Numbered from the stretch's first letter, positions 7,341 through 15,432 are shown. The stretch: 32,018 nt of DNA from JAICLV01 sp036380925 (GCA_036380925.1 DASVDW010000002.1:1-32018), one strand, 5' to 3'. Translations and numbers: made by a program. The notes: generated by a model not told the origin, from the sequence alone.

Positions 7341-8417
7341 ATGAGCACGACGGTTCTCGAGGAGCTTGACCAGGCCGCGCTTGGCGATTTCATGCACAAG
7401 TTCATCGGCGACCTGGCCGCGACCCATCACGCGGTCACGGTCGCGGTCGGCGACCGGCTAGGGCTTTACCGGGCGGTCGGCGACGTCGGTCCGGCCACCT
7501 CGCGGGAGATCGCCGCGGCGGCGGACTGCGACGAGCGCTACACGCAGGAGTGGCTGAACGCGCAGGCGGCGTCCGGGTATTGCGAGTACGACCCGGCGAC
7601 CCGCCGCTACCACCTGACGCCGGAGCAGCGGGCCTGCCTGGCCGACGAGAGCTCGCCGACGTTCTTGACGGCCGGTGTGTTCTTGGCCGCGTCGCTGTTC
7701 AAGGACGAGGAGAAGTTGACGGCCGCGTTCCGCGCGGGCGAAGGCGTCGGCTGGGGCGACCATCACCACGACCTGTATGTCGGCGTCGAGCGGTTCTTCC
7801 GGCCCGGCTACGCGGCGAACCTGGTCTCGACCTGGATTCCCGCGCTGGACGGCGTGGAGGCGAGACTGAACGCCGGCATCACGGTCGCGGACGTCGGTTG
7901 CGGTCACGGCGCCTCGACGATCCTGCTCGCGCAGGCGTATCCCAACTCGACGATCGTCGGGTTCGACATCCACCCGGCGTCGATCGAGGCCGCTCGGGCG
8001 GCTGCGGTGAAGGCAGGGGTCGCCGACCGCGTGCGGTTCGAGGTCGCGTCGGCGCAAAACTTCGACGGCGCCGGCTACGGACTGGTGTGCGTCTTCGACG
8101 CGCTGCACGACATGGGCGACCCGGTGGGGGCCGCTCGGCACATCCGCTCTGCGTTGGCTGCCGACGGCGCCTGGCTGCTCGTGGAGCCGATGGCCGGTGA
8201 CGCGGTCGAGGCGAACCTGAACCCGGTGGGCCGGCTGTTCTACTCAGCGTCGACGCTGATCTGCACGCCCTCGGCGCGCTCGCAGAAAGGCGGCTGGGCG
8301 TTGGGTGCGCAGGCGACCGACGAGCAGTTGCAGTCGGTGGCGACGCAAGGCGGCTTCACCCGGTTCCGTCGTGCGGTCGACACCCCGGTCAACCGGATCA
8401 TCGAGATCCGACCCTGA
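7341..8417 (+). CDS. Rv2258c-like methyltransferase with N-terminal winged helix
   Basis: A 358-residue SAM-dependent methyltransferase. Start ATG follows AAGGAG by 6 nt. Residues about 15-100 form the dimerising winged-helix domain seen in this family (HHAVTVAVGDRLGLYRAV, REIAAAADCDERYTQEWLNAQAASGY, LTPEQRACLAD). The catalytic Rossmann domain starts near 178: motif I TVADVGCGHGAS (181-192), acidic strand end VGFDIHPASIEAAR, then VRFEVASAQNF and CVFDALHDMGDP. This architecture resembles plant-type O-methyltransferases and the mycobacterial protein Rv2258c, whose physiological substrate I do not know. It is convergent with the ECF41 gene and shares a hairpin with it. The preceding 61-aa gene is likely in the same transcript. 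Confidence 0.92.
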   Translation: MSTTVLEELDQAALGDFMHKFIGDLAATHHAVTVAVGDRLGLYRAVGDVGPATSREIAAAADCDERYTQEWLNAQAASGYCEYDPATRRYHLTPEQRACLADESSPTFLTAGVFLAASLFKDEEKLTAAFRAGEGVGWGDHHHDLYVGVERFFRPGYAANLVSTWIPALDGVEARLNAGITVADVGCGHGASTILLAQAYPNSTIVGFDIHPASIEAARAAAVKAGVADRVRFEVASAQNFDGAGYGLVCVFDALHDMGDPVGAARHIRSALAADGAWLLVEPMAGDAVEANLNPVGRLFYSASTLICTPSARSQKGGWALGAQATDEQLQSVATQGGFTRFRRAVDTPVNRIIEIRP

Positions 8418-8425
8418 CGTGCCTT

Positions 8426-8463
8426 CCGCGGCTGACCGGCGTCAAGCGGCCGGCCAGCCGCGG
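8426..8463. terminator. Hairpin between convergent methyltransferase and ECF41 genes
   Basis: CCGCGGCTG (8426-8434) pairs perfectly with CAGCCGCGG (8455-8463); beyond one A/C mismatch the stem continues with CCGG/CCGG, giving 13 of 14 pairs around a 10-nt loop. It spans the last codons of the ECF41 gene. No T-run follows, as is usual for actinobacterial terminators. It could serve both strands. Confidence 0.6.
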
Positions 8464-9350
8464 AGCTTCTCGGGGTTGCGCACCACCCAGATGTTCTTGA
8501 TCCGATCTTCGGCGATGTTGAAGGCGAACACCGTGACCGTGACACCGCCTTGCTGAGCCACTAGGCCAGGCTGCCCGTTCACCGTCCGCTCGAGGACGGT
8601 CATGTCGCTCGTGGCGCGCTTGGCGATTTCGACCCAGGCGCGGGCAATCGGCTCGCGGCCGACGATCGGATCGACGAAGGTGACGGCGAGTCCGCCACCG
8701 TCGGCAACCGCGATCGCGTCGGGGTCGAGCAGGCTGATGAGAGCGCTGATGTCCGCGGCCTCCCAGGCTTTCTTGAACTTGCGCACGATCTCCGCGCGCT
8801 GGGCTTTCGGCGTTGGCGGCGTCTTCGCGGCGCCGACGCGGCGGCGGCCGGACGACGCCAGCTTCCGGCACGCCGCCGGGCTGCGGCCGACGATCTCCGC
8901 GACTTCGGCGAAGGAGTAGCGGAAGACGTCGTGCAAGACGAACGCGACGCGCTCGGCGGCTGTCATCGAGTCGAGGACGACGAGCAAGGCCATGTTGACC
9001 GACTCGTCAAGCGTCACGCGGTCGGCGGGGTCGATCGGGCGAGCGCCACCGCGCTCGCCGCCCTGCCACTCGGCGCCATCCGCCAGCGGCTCGGGAATCC
9101 ACTCGCCGAAATACCGCTCGCGGCGCACACGGGCTGAGCCGAGCACGGTGAGGCAAATGCGACTGGCGACGGTCGTCAACCATGCCCCAGGCGATTCGAT
9201 CGCGTTCCGCTCGTCGTCCGACATGGCGAACCAGCGGGCGTACGTCTCCTGCGCGACGTCCTCGGCTTCGGCCAGCGACCCGAGCATCCGGTAGGCGAGA
9301 TTGACCAAGCGGCGCCGCTCATCCGTCACCACGGCGTTGTCCACGCTCAT
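8442..9350 (-). CDS. ECF41-family RNA polymerase sigma factor with fused SnoaL-like domain
   Basis: A 302-residue sigma-70 family factor. Region 2 is at about 10-75 (LVNLAYRMLGSLAEAEDVAQETYARW), region 4 at about 115-172 (DSMTAAERVAFVLHDVFRYSFAEVAEIVGRSPAACRKL). The hallmark ECF41 signatures are present: WIPEP (84-88; usually WLPEP) in the linker, and a C-terminal SnoaL-like domain (about 185-300) with DGGG (217-220) and NPEKLRGWP (292-300). In this group the fused domain takes the place of a separate anti-sigma factor and tunes activity. The start ATG at 9350 has GGGAGG about 10 nt upstream. ECF41 genes normally sit beside a COE gene (carboxymuconolactone decarboxylase, oxidoreductase or epimerase); none is adjacent here. 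The divergent neighbour encodes a LUD protein and carries the same promoter motif as this gene. Confidence 0.95.
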   Translation of the reverse strand: MSVDNAVVTDERRRLVNLAYRMLGSLAEAEDVAQETYARWFAMSDDERNAIESPGAWLTTVASRICLTVLGSARVRRERYFGEWIPEPLADGAEWQGGERGGARPIDPADRVTLDESVNMALLVVLDSMTAAERVAFVLHDVFRYSFAEVAEIVGRSPAACRKLASSGRRRVGAAKTPPTPKAQRAEIVRKFKKAWEAADISALISLLDPDAIAVADGGGLAVTFVDPIVGREPIARAWVEIAKRATSDMTVLERTVNGQPGLVAQQGGVTVTVFAFNIAEDRIKNIWVVRNPEKLRGWPAA

Positions 9351-9398
9351 CGTTTCGTCGACCTCCCGCGCCCGCTGCTGTCGTCATTACTACGACAA

Positions 9399-9425
9399 GA
9401 CGGCCAACCCAAATGTGAGGTGACG
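9399..9425 (-). promoter_or_regulatory. Predicted ECF41 autoregulatory promoter
   Basis: Read on the minus strand: CGTCACC (-35, 9425-9419), exactly 16 nt, CGTC (-10, 9402-9399), then 48 nt to the sigma factor ATG. From memory, the described ECF41 target motif is TGTCACA at -35 and CGTC at -10, so the GTCAC core and the -10 agree. The same arrangement appears in mirror image for the LUD gene. Confidence 0.75.
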
Positions 9426-9431
9426 TGCCGA

Positions 9432-9458
9432 CGTCACCTTCAGCTCGCCTGTTTCGTC
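9432..9458 (+). promoter_or_regulatory. Predicted ECF41-dependent promoter of the LUD gene
   Basis: CGTCACC (9432-9438), 16 nt, CGTC (9455-9458), then 33 nt to the LUD ATG, with AGGAGG at 9481-9486 between. Both boxes and the spacer length are identical to the sigma gene's own promoter. The two promoters are mirror images about 9428.5, so their -35 boxes form an inverted repeat with 7-bp arms 6 nt apart. Confidence 0.75.
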
Positions 9459-9491
9459 GAACTGCCAGGACGAATCAACCAGGAGGGCTTC

Positions 9492-10121
9492 ATGACCACC
9501 ACGACGCCGACGACATCGTTCACCGAACCCGCGACCGCGCAGAGCCTCGAGCGAGCAGCCGCCGCTTTGACGTCGCACGGTTTCACGGTCGAGATTGTGG
9601 ACGACGTGCTCGCGGCGCGCGCTCGTGTCAGCGACCTCATTCCTGAAGGCGCGAGCGTGTTCACCGGGGCGAGCGAGACCCTCCGGCTGTCGGGCATCGA
9701 CGCGGACATCAACGCGAGCGGCCGGTACGACGCGATCAGGCCGCGCGGCCAGTCGATGGACCGCGCGACTCAACTCGCCGAGATCTGGCGGCTGATGTCG
9801 TCGCCCGACGTCATTGTCGGCAGCGTCCACGCGGTCACCGAAACCGGCTCCCTGGTGATCGCCTCGGCGAGCGGAAGCCAACTCCCGGGCTATGCCGGCG
9901 GCGCGCGTCGCGCGATCTGGGTCGTGGGCTCGCAGAAGGTGGTGCCCGACCTGAGCACAGCGTTGCGTCGCGTCGAAGAACACTGCCTGCCGCTGGAAAC
10001 AGAGCGAGCGATGCAGGCCTACGGACAACCGAGTGCGATCAACCGGATGCTCGTTCTCAACGCCGAACCAGAGCCCGGTCGCGGCATCGTGCTGCTGCTT
10101 CGCGAATCCATCGGCTTTTGA
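9492..10121 (+). CDS. LUD-domain protein (LutC/YkgG-like)
   Basis: A 209-residue protein starting at ATG 9492 behind a perfect AGGAGG. It matches the LUD (lactate utilisation) fold: an N-terminal helix region, GASVFTGASETLRLSGI (about 52-68), RATQLAEIWRLMSSPDVIVGSVHAVTETGSLVIASASGSQ (about 92-131) with the family's TETGSLV strand, and a C-terminal LLRE. Family members include LutC, part of the LutABC L-lactate oxidation complex, but no lutA or lutB is nearby, so this is a stand-alone LUD protein. Its chemistry is not known. Because its promoter duplicates that of the ECF41 gene, it is predicted to be the sigma factor's direct target and so to act in whatever stress that sigma factor answers. 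Confidence 0.88.
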   Translation: MTTTTPTTSFTEPATAQSLERAAAALTSHGFTVEIVDDVLAARARVSDLIPEGASVFTGASETLRLSGIDADINASGRYDAIRPRGQSMDRATQLAEIWRLMSSPDVIVGSVHAVTETGSLVIASASGSQLPGYAGGARRAIWVVGSQKVVPDLSTALRRVEEHCLPLETERAMQAYGQPSAINRMLVLNAEPEPGRGIVLLLRESIGF

Positions 10122-10167
10122 GCTTGCGGCATCGCAAACCCGAAAGCTCTGCGACGAGCGCCGGCTG

Positions 10168-10196
10168 AGGCGCGCGCTCTCGGCGAGCGCGCGCCT
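10168..10196. terminator. Bidirectional hairpin between LUD and MMPL genes
   Basis: AGGCGCGCGCTC (10168-10179) and GAGCGCGCGCCT (10185-10196) make a perfect 12-bp stem with a 5-nt loop TCGGC. It sits between convergent genes and touches the MMPL stop codon (10195-10197). A very stable structure placed where both transcripts end. Confidence 0.75.
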
Positions 10197-12444
10197 AGAC
10201 GTCGGTGTACTCGTGCGGCGGCTTCTCGGGCGCGTCGGTGTTTGCCGCGGCTGCCAGCTCCTCGGGTGGCTCGACCGACAGCCGAGGCGTCACCTTCTCC
10301 AACCACTTGGGGAAGAACCAGTTCGACTTGCCGAACAGGTGCATGAGCGAGGGCACCAGCATGGTCCGCAGCACGAAGGCGTCGAGGAAGACGGCGGCGG
10401 CCAGACCGGTGCCGAAGATTTTGATCGGCCGGCCGGGTGTGAGCAGGAAGCCGAGGAACACCGCGATCATGATGATCGCCGCGGCGGTGATGATGCCGCC
10501 GGTCTCGCCTTGGCCGACGGTGATCGAGCGCTTGTTTTCCTTTGTGTGCACCCATTCTTCGTGCATCCGGCTGACGAGGAACACCTGGTAGTCCATCGAG
10601 AGGCCGAACAGAATCGCGAACAGCATCACCGGTGTCCACGCGTCGATCGGCGCGCCGGGGCCGGCGTTCAACGCGTCGGAGCCCCAGCCGTATTGGAAAA
10701 TCGCCACGACGAGGCCGAACGAGCCGGCCGCCGCGAGCAGGTTCATCACGGCCGCCGTCAGCGGTATGACGAGGCTGCGGAACGCGATGAGCAGCAGCAG
10801 GAACGACAGGCCGACGACCACTCCGATGAACAGCGGCATCTTGCGGGCGAGCACCTTGGCGAAGTCGACGTTGATCGCGGTGTCACCGTAGGCGTAGATG
10901 TGATTCGCGGTGCCGTTGTACAGCGGCGGGAAGACGTCCGAGCGCAAGTGCCGGACGAGCGTGTACGTCTTCTCCGACTGCGGTGACGTGGTCGTCTTGA
11001 ACGACACGAACGCGATGTCCTTGGTGAGCGAGACCGTGCCGAGGCTGCTGCGGTCGACGCCGGGCACACCCTCCAGCGCGCGCGAGACCTTCTGCAAATA
11101 CGCCTGGTCGGACGCCCCAGGCCCGCCGACGACCGCTTCGAGCGTCGAGTTGTAGCCGACACCGAACTCAGAACTGATCAGGTCGTAGCCGACGCGCGTG
11201 GTGGCGCCCTTCGGGTCGCTTCCTTGGTCGCTGCTGCCCAGCTCCATAGAGAAGAACGGCACGGCGAGCGCGATCATCAGGATGCCGGAGCCGACCGCGA
11301 CGACCGCCCGACGACTGGCGATCATCGCCGACCAACGGGCCCAGAATCCGATGGGGTGGTGGTCGATGAACTGGCCGGCGCGCACGGCCGCGCGCTGCTT
11401 GCGGGGCAGCACCTTGAGGCCGAAGAGGCTCAACAACGCCGGCAGCAGGGTCAGCGACGCGGCCATCGTGAACCCGACCGCCAGCGCTGTGGCGATCGCC
11501 ATTCCGTTGAAGAAGCTCACGCCGAGGGCGATGAGCCCGAGGATCGCGATGCACACCGTGGTGCCGGCGAACAGCACCGCGCGACCTGAGGTGTTGATCG
11601 CCGTCACAATCGACTCGGCGATCGGCATGCCGCGTCTCAGATTGCGGCGATGCCGGGTGACGATGAACAGCGCGTAGTCGACACCGACGCCGATCACCAT
11701 CAGCTCCGCCAGGTACGGCGTGATGTTCGAGACGTTGATGGCGTGGCTCAGGATGTAGATGACGCCGAGGCCGCCGACGAGCGCGACGACGGCACTGGCC
11801 AGCGGCAAGGCGGTGGCGGCGACGGTGCGAAACACCAGCGCCAAGATGACCAACGCGGCCAGGAAGCCGATGAAGACCGAGCTGCTCGATCCCTCGCTTT
11901 GGCCAATGCCCGCGAAGGCGTTACCGGTGAACTCCACTTGAAGAGCCGAACTGCGCAGCGTCTTCAGCGACTGGTACACGTCTTTGAAGATTGCGGCGTC
12001 GAAGTGGTCGCTCTCCCAGTTGACCTGGACCAGCGCGGTGTCGGATCCGTGGCCGGTGTTCAACAACTTGGGATTGCCCGCGGACGCCGCGTCGCTCTTG
12101 GAGCAGTCGATCGTCTGCCACGGGGTGGAGATCAGCGCGACGAAGTCACCCGCGCCGCACACCTTCACGAGCGCTGGCGGCAGCTGCGGCGGCGCGCTGG
12201 TGAACGCCGCGCCGTCCTTGTTCTTGACCACGACCGTGCCCGAGACGCCGCTGCGGTTGGCCAGGCCGGAGTCCTTCAACAGGTTGGTCACGGTCGCCGT
12301 CTCGGTGTGCGGGAGGCTGAACGTGTCGTGGTAGGCGGAGCCGCCCATGGCGCCCGCGATGCCCTGAGCCGCGAAAATCAGCACGATCCAACCGGCGATG
12401 ACTTGCCAACGGCGGCGGATCGCGAACTCGGCGATGGCCTTCAT
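10195..12444 (-). CDS. MMPL/RND-superfamily membrane transporter
   Basis: A 749-residue polytopic inner-membrane protein with the twofold MMPL layout. TM1 is residues 13-30, followed by a large extracytoplasmic loop with Cys residues (VCGAGDF, TIDCSKSD). Next comes a TM bundle (about 187-340) with GVGVDYALFIVTRHRRNLRRG (Asp256), then a second loop and a second bundle (about 530-715) with GLSMDYQVFLVSRMHEEW (Asp618). The paired GxxxDY motifs hold the proton-relay aspartates typical of MmpL proteins. These pumps export lipids or drugs using the proton gradient; the substrate cannot be told here. The tail is short and acidic. GGAG lies 8 nt before the ATG. A LuxR regulator gene ends 119 bp upstream on the same strand and is the obvious candidate controller. 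Confidence 0.93.
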   Translation of the reverse strand: MKAIAEFAIRRRWQVIAGWIVLIFAAQGIAGAMGGSAYHDTFSLPHTETATVTNLLKDSGLANRSGVSGTVVVKNKDGAAFTSAPPQLPPALVKVCGAGDFVALISTPWQTIDCSKSDAASAGNPKLLNTGHGSDTALVQVNWESDHFDAAIFKDVYQSLKTLRSSALQVEFTGNAFAGIGQSEGSSSSVFIGFLAALVILALVFRTVAATALPLASAVVALVGGLGVIYILSHAINVSNITPYLAELMVIGVGVDYALFIVTRHRRNLRRGMPIAESIVTAINTSGRAVLFAGTTVCIAILGLIALGVSFFNGMAIATALAVGFTMAASLTLLPALLSLFGLKVLPRKQRAAVRAGQFIDHHPIGFWARWSAMIASRRAVVAVGSGILMIALAVPFFSMELGSSDQGSDPKGATTRVGYDLISSEFGVGYNSTLEAVVGGPGASDQAYLQKVSRALEGVPGVDRSSLGTVSLTKDIAFVSFKTTTSPQSEKTYTLVRHLRSDVFPPLYNGTANHIYAYGDTAINVDFAKVLARKMPLFIGVVVGLSFLLLLIAFRSLVIPLTAAVMNLLAAAGSFGLVVAIFQYGWGSDALNAGPGAPIDAWTPVMLFAILFGLSMDYQVFLVSRMHEEWVHTKENKRSITVGQGETGGIITAAAIIMIAVFLGFLLTPGRPIKIFGTGLAAAVFLDAFVLRTMLVPSLMHLFGKSNWFFPKWLEKVTPRLSVEPPEELAAAANTDAPEKPPHEYTDV

Positions 12445-12563
12445 CAGTACTCCGCTTCCCCGATCAAGTGGTCGACGTCAGCCTATGGCAACGCCTACGA
12501 CGCGCTGCCAGCCGTTTTTGGGGCGGCGAGGCCACGCCGGCACGCGCGCCGAGCGCCGAGCCG

Positions 12564-13700
12564 TCAGACCGGCAGGGGCGCCATCTTCGCGGTCCATCCG
12601 GTGGGGGCGTTGTCGACGTCCTCCCAGCGGGGCAGGTAATGCTCGAGGAAGATCTGCCCGACCAGCTCGGTACGAGAGCGGACGCCGGTCTTGTCGAAAA
12701 CCGACTTCAGATGGTCCTGCACGGTGTACGGCGAGACGTGCAGCGCGGCGGCGATCTGCTTGGTCGAGCGGCCTTCCATGCACAGCCGGACGACGTGGCA
12801 TTCGCGCTCGGTCAGTCCGTAGGCCAACGCCACGAGCGGCGCGACTTCGTTGCCCGCAGACGGTTGGATGACGACGGCGGTTCGACCGTTGCCGCCGCCG
12901 ACAAGCGGAGTGCCGTACAGCAACAGCCACGAGCCTGACCGAGTCTGCACCCGCGATCGCGCGCCGAGCGACAGCGGATCGTTGCCCGCGGCCATGGCCC
13001 TGACCCGCGCCGCGACGGCTTGGACGGTCGGCGAGTCGGCCGGTGAGGCACGCGGCGGCTCCTCGACGATCTGAGCGATGAGACGCTCCGCCGCCGGGGA
13101 GATGAACTCCGCCCGCCCGGCCTCGTCGAAGACGACGACGCCGGGGCCTTCCAGCCCGCATGTGACGTCCGCGGACACCGCCCGCTTCACCAGCGCTGCG
13201 CGCAAACCGGACGCGATGACGTCGGAGAGCGAGGCGAGGAAGCGCACGTCGTCCTCGCTGAACCATGGCTGGTCGTCGTCGCGCAGGAACCCCGCGGCGC
13301 CCCAGTAATTGCGCTCGGCGACGAATGAGCCGCGCAACTCGTCGCCGACACCGATGGCCTCCTGTGACCGGTGCCGCGCGCTCAATGACAGATCGCCGTT
13401 TGTGGCAAGACTCGTCGCGCCGGCGAGCCGACCGCTTCGGGCGAGAAACCACCACTGGTTGACATCGTCGATGACGTATTCGTGCTCGGCGAGCCATAGC
13501 CCAGAGCAGGGGACGTCGAGGTTCACGCTGCCTGTCAGGAGAACCGTGCCAGGGTCGACGGTGTGCCAGCAGCAACGATCGAACGGCACGACCGCGCCGA
13601 CCACCTCGCTGACGGCGCCGGCGAAGGTCACCCAGTCCAGTCCCGATCGCGCGAGCCGGACGATCTCGCCTCGCGCGCGACCCGGGCCGTTCGTGCCCAT
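12564..13700 (-). CDS. LuxR-family regulator with N-terminal GAF/PAS-like sensor region
   Basis: A 378-residue protein. The C-terminal GerE helix-turn-helix spans about 296-350 (LTERECHVVRLCMEGRSTKQ then TVQDHLKSVFDKTG). The N-terminal half resembles a GAF-like ligand domain (VVPFDRCCWHTVDPGTVLLTGS, RNYWGAAGFLRDDDQPWFSEDDVRFLASLSDVIASGLR), followed by a PAS-like segment (GPGVVVFDEAGRAEFISPAAERLI). I chose the ATG at 13700: upstream sequence is non-coding in character and a TACCAT box lies 6 nt before it, which would give a leaderless message. A long open frame reaches 14003 but is the antisense of the neighbouring membrane protein. It probably regulates itself and the downstream MMPL gene through the palindrome at 13718-13770. 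Confidence 0.88.
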   Translation of the reverse strand: MGTNGPGRARGEIVRLARSGLDWVTFAGAVSEVVGAVVPFDRCCWHTVDPGTVLLTGSVNLDVPCSGLWLAEHEYVIDDVNQWWFLARSGRLAGATSLATNGDLSLSARHRSQEAIGVGDELRGSFVAERNYWGAAGFLRDDDQPWFSEDDVRFLASLSDVIASGLRAALVKRAVSADVTCGLEGPGVVVFDEAGRAEFISPAAERLIAQIVEEPPRASPADSPTVQAVAARVRAMAAGNDPLSLGARSRVQTRSGSWLLLYGTPLVGGGNGRTAVVIQPSAGNEVAPLVALAYGLTERECHVVRLCMEGRSTKQIAAALHVSPYTVQDHLKSVFDKTGVRSRTELVGQIFLEHYLPRWEDVDNAPTGWTAKMAPLPV

Positions 13701-13717
13701 GCCGAGATGGTAAGTCC

Positions 13718-13770
13718 GAACATCTCGCCCGAGCAGTCCCAGATTTCTGGGACCTCTGCGGGCGATGTTC
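13718..13770. promoter_or_regulatory. Nested palindrome, candidate LuxR-type operator
   Basis: A perfect 18-bp palindrome, GTCCCAGA-TT-TCTGGGAC (13736-13753), sits inside a second inverted repeat whose arms are at 13718-13731 and 13759-13770 (GAACAT..CGCCCG pairing CGGGCG..ATGTTC, with a 2-nt bulge). On the minus strand GGGAACATC is repeated again further upstream (near 13780-13790), beside a further CCCAGAT. The inner palindrome is centred 44 bp before the LuxR start, an activator-like position. It also lies upstream of the divergent membrane-protein gene. Confidence 0.65.
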
Positions 13771-13851
13771 CCCGGCATCTGGGATGTTCCCGACGGCGCG
13801 CGCCGCCGCAGCATGGCGACGACGAACCGACCAGGTCCAAGGGGAGGCGCC

Positions 13852-14496
13852 GTGGACTCAACGACCTTCGACGTCGTGCTGTTCCTGCACATCACCGCGG
13901 CGATCTGCGGCTTCATGGTCGCCGCCGCGCTGCACGTCGCTCTGGTGCAGATGCGGCGAGCCCGGACCATCGCGGAGCTGCAAGCGTGGCAGCCGATCAT
14001 CAAACGGCTGGAACCGCTGTTCCCCGTGATCGCGGCGACGCTCTTCGGTCTGGGCGGATGGCTGCTTCATTTGTCCGGCGGCGAGTTCAGCTGGAGCGAC
14101 GGCTGGGTGATCAGCGCGATCGCGACACTGGTCGTCGTCGAGGCGATCGGAGCCGGCGTCCTGGGCCGCCGCAGCACCGCGCTGATGGCGCGCGTCCGGC
14201 AAGAACCCGACGGTCCGGTTCCGGACCCACTTCGCCGCGCCGTCCTCGACCCTTGGCTGTGGGTCAGCGCGCACCTCACGACCGCGGCCGTCATTGGCAT
14301 CGTCTGCCTCATGGCGACCAAACCGAGCGGAGCGCTGTCGGTCGTCATCGTCGTGGCCGCGTCGGCGATCGGCGCGCTGAGCGCGATTCCGGTGCTTCGC
14401 GCGCCCGCGCCGGATCCTGCTCCGGAATCTGCCTCACCGCAGGTTCCAGCCGACCACACAGCGACCGCCAAGGCCTCGCAGACCGCCGCCGGCTGA
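13852..14496 (+). CDS. Multi-pass membrane protein (DUF2269-like)
   Basis: A 214-residue integral membrane protein. GTG at 13852 is chosen as start because GGGGAGG lies 5 nt upstream (13841-13847). Five hydrophobic segments are visible at about 8-32, 53-73, 82-102, 138-155 and 158-180, and the first contains HITAAICGFMVAAALH as in DUF2269-type predicted membrane proteins. The His residues of TM1 and the loop WQPIIKRLEPLFPVIAA fit that family. The C-terminal tail (about 185-214) is Pro/Ala-rich and likely cytoplasmic. Function is not known for the family. It is divergent from the LuxR regulator and shares the palindromic region, so joint regulation is possible. Confidence 0.75.
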   Translation: MDSTTFDVVLFLHITAAICGFMVAAALHVALVQMRRARTIAELQAWQPIIKRLEPLFPVIAATLFGLGGWLLHLSGGEFSWSDGWVISAIATLVVVEAIGAGVLGRRSTALMARVRQEPDGPVPDPLRRAVLDPWLWVSAHLTTAAVIGIVCLMATKPSGALSVVIVVAASAIGALSAIPVLRAPAPDPAPESASPQVPADHTATAKASQTAAG

Positions 14497-14543
14497 CGGG
14501 GACCGCGGCGGATGAGAACGCCGACGCGGCGAACCCCGAACAC

Positions 14544-15341
14544 TTAGGCGGTCACTCGCCAGGTGCCCCATGTTCGCTCGGCGCGGCGGCTCGCGTCGGC
14601 GGCGACGAACGTCTCGGTCGACCACCACTGCCGCACCCGCTCCTCGCCGAGCACCGCGAACAAGTCGGTGGTCTGGCTGGACTGCGCCCGCAGCGCGACA
14701 ATCTTGCGGTCGATTGCTGCGGGCTCCAGCCGCAGCGCTACCGCCAGATCGGCCGTGGGCGTGCGCAGCGGCAAACCGGCCGCGAGAAAGATGTCGAGCT
14801 GCTGGCGGAACGGCTCCCACGCCCGCACGAACTCCTCGGTGGTGGTCGCGTACAGCAGCCGTGCCTTCGGCGCGGCGGCCCGATGGGCGGCGGTCGCCCA
14901 GCCCGAGACCGTCTGGTGATCCTCGTGGCCGGTCATCCCGTCGGGGCCGAACGTGACGATCGTGTCGGGGGCCACGGCGTCGACGATGTCGGCGAGGCGC
15001 CGGGTGACCACGTCCTCAGGCTGGGTGGCGAGAATCCCGTCGTCCAGGCCGAGCACGTGGTGTTCGGTGACGTCGAGCGCGGCGAGCGAGGCGCGCAGCT
15101 CGCGTTCGCGAATCGCCCTCAACCGCTCTGGCGGCCAGGCCGCGGGATCGCTGGTGCCGCGCTCGCCGAGCGTGGCCGTGACGCACACGACCCGATTGCC
15201 GGCGTCGCGCGCGCCGGCCATCAGTCCTGCGGATAGGAACGCCTCGTCGTCGGGATGCGCCCAGATGCCGAGCACGGCGCCGAGTTGCGCGGCGTCCGCG
15301 ATCGGGACGACGTCGGCGGACGCGTGAGGTGAGGCGGACAT
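14544..15341 (-). CDS. PIG-L family N-acetyl-sugar deacetylase
   Basis: A 265-residue zinc-dependent deacetylase of the LmbE/PIG-L family. The signature AHPDDE is at residues 28-33 (metal ligands His and Asp, catalytic Asp), the third metal ligand is in GHEDHQTV, and CVTATLGERGTSDP is the family's conserved loop. Start ATG 15341 follows GAGGAG at 7-8 nt; an upstream frame to 15404 lacks support. In actinobacteria, relatives include MshB (mycothiol synthesis) and Mca (mycothiol conjugate amidase), and others act on antibiotic or cell-wall sugars. I cannot assign this one to MshB or Mca from sequence alone. It is convergent with the membrane protein and 91 bp downstream of osmC on the same strand. 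Confidence 0.9.
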   Translation of the reverse strand: MSASPHASADVVPIADAAQLGAVLGIWAHPDDEAFLSAGLMAGARDAGNRVVCVTATLGERGTSDPAAWPPERLRAIRERELRASLAALDVTEHHVLGLDDGILATQPEDVVTRRLADIVDAVAPDTIVTFGPDGMTGHEDHQTVSGWATAAHRAAAPKARLLYATTTEEFVRAWEPFRQQLDIFLAAGLPLRTPTADLAVALRLEPAAIDRKIVALRAQSSQTTDLFAVLGEERVRQWWSTETFVAADASRRAERTWGTWRVTA

Positions 15342-15432
15342 CGAAGCGCTCCTCGAACCATGTGCAGGTAAGCAAATCAGGCGACGCCCGCGCCGCCAAG
15401 ACACCGGCGGACGCGGACATCGCGCGGAGAGG

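Noticed and set aside
11650..12639. Plus-strand open frame of 329 codons opposite the MMPL gene.
   Set aside because: Low-complexity Asp/Gly/Arg translation; the opposite strand encodes a recognisable MMPL transporter.
14487..14512. CCGCCG/CGGCGG inverted repeat after the membrane-protein gene as a terminator.
   Set aside because: Only 6 bp of very common GC triplets with a loop of about 14 nt; no better than background here.
13563..15236. Long plus-strand open frame of 557 codons.
   Set aside because: It crosses the LuxR, membrane-protein and PIG-L genes in another frame; its translation is Arg/Pro-rich with no motif, a GC-content shadow.
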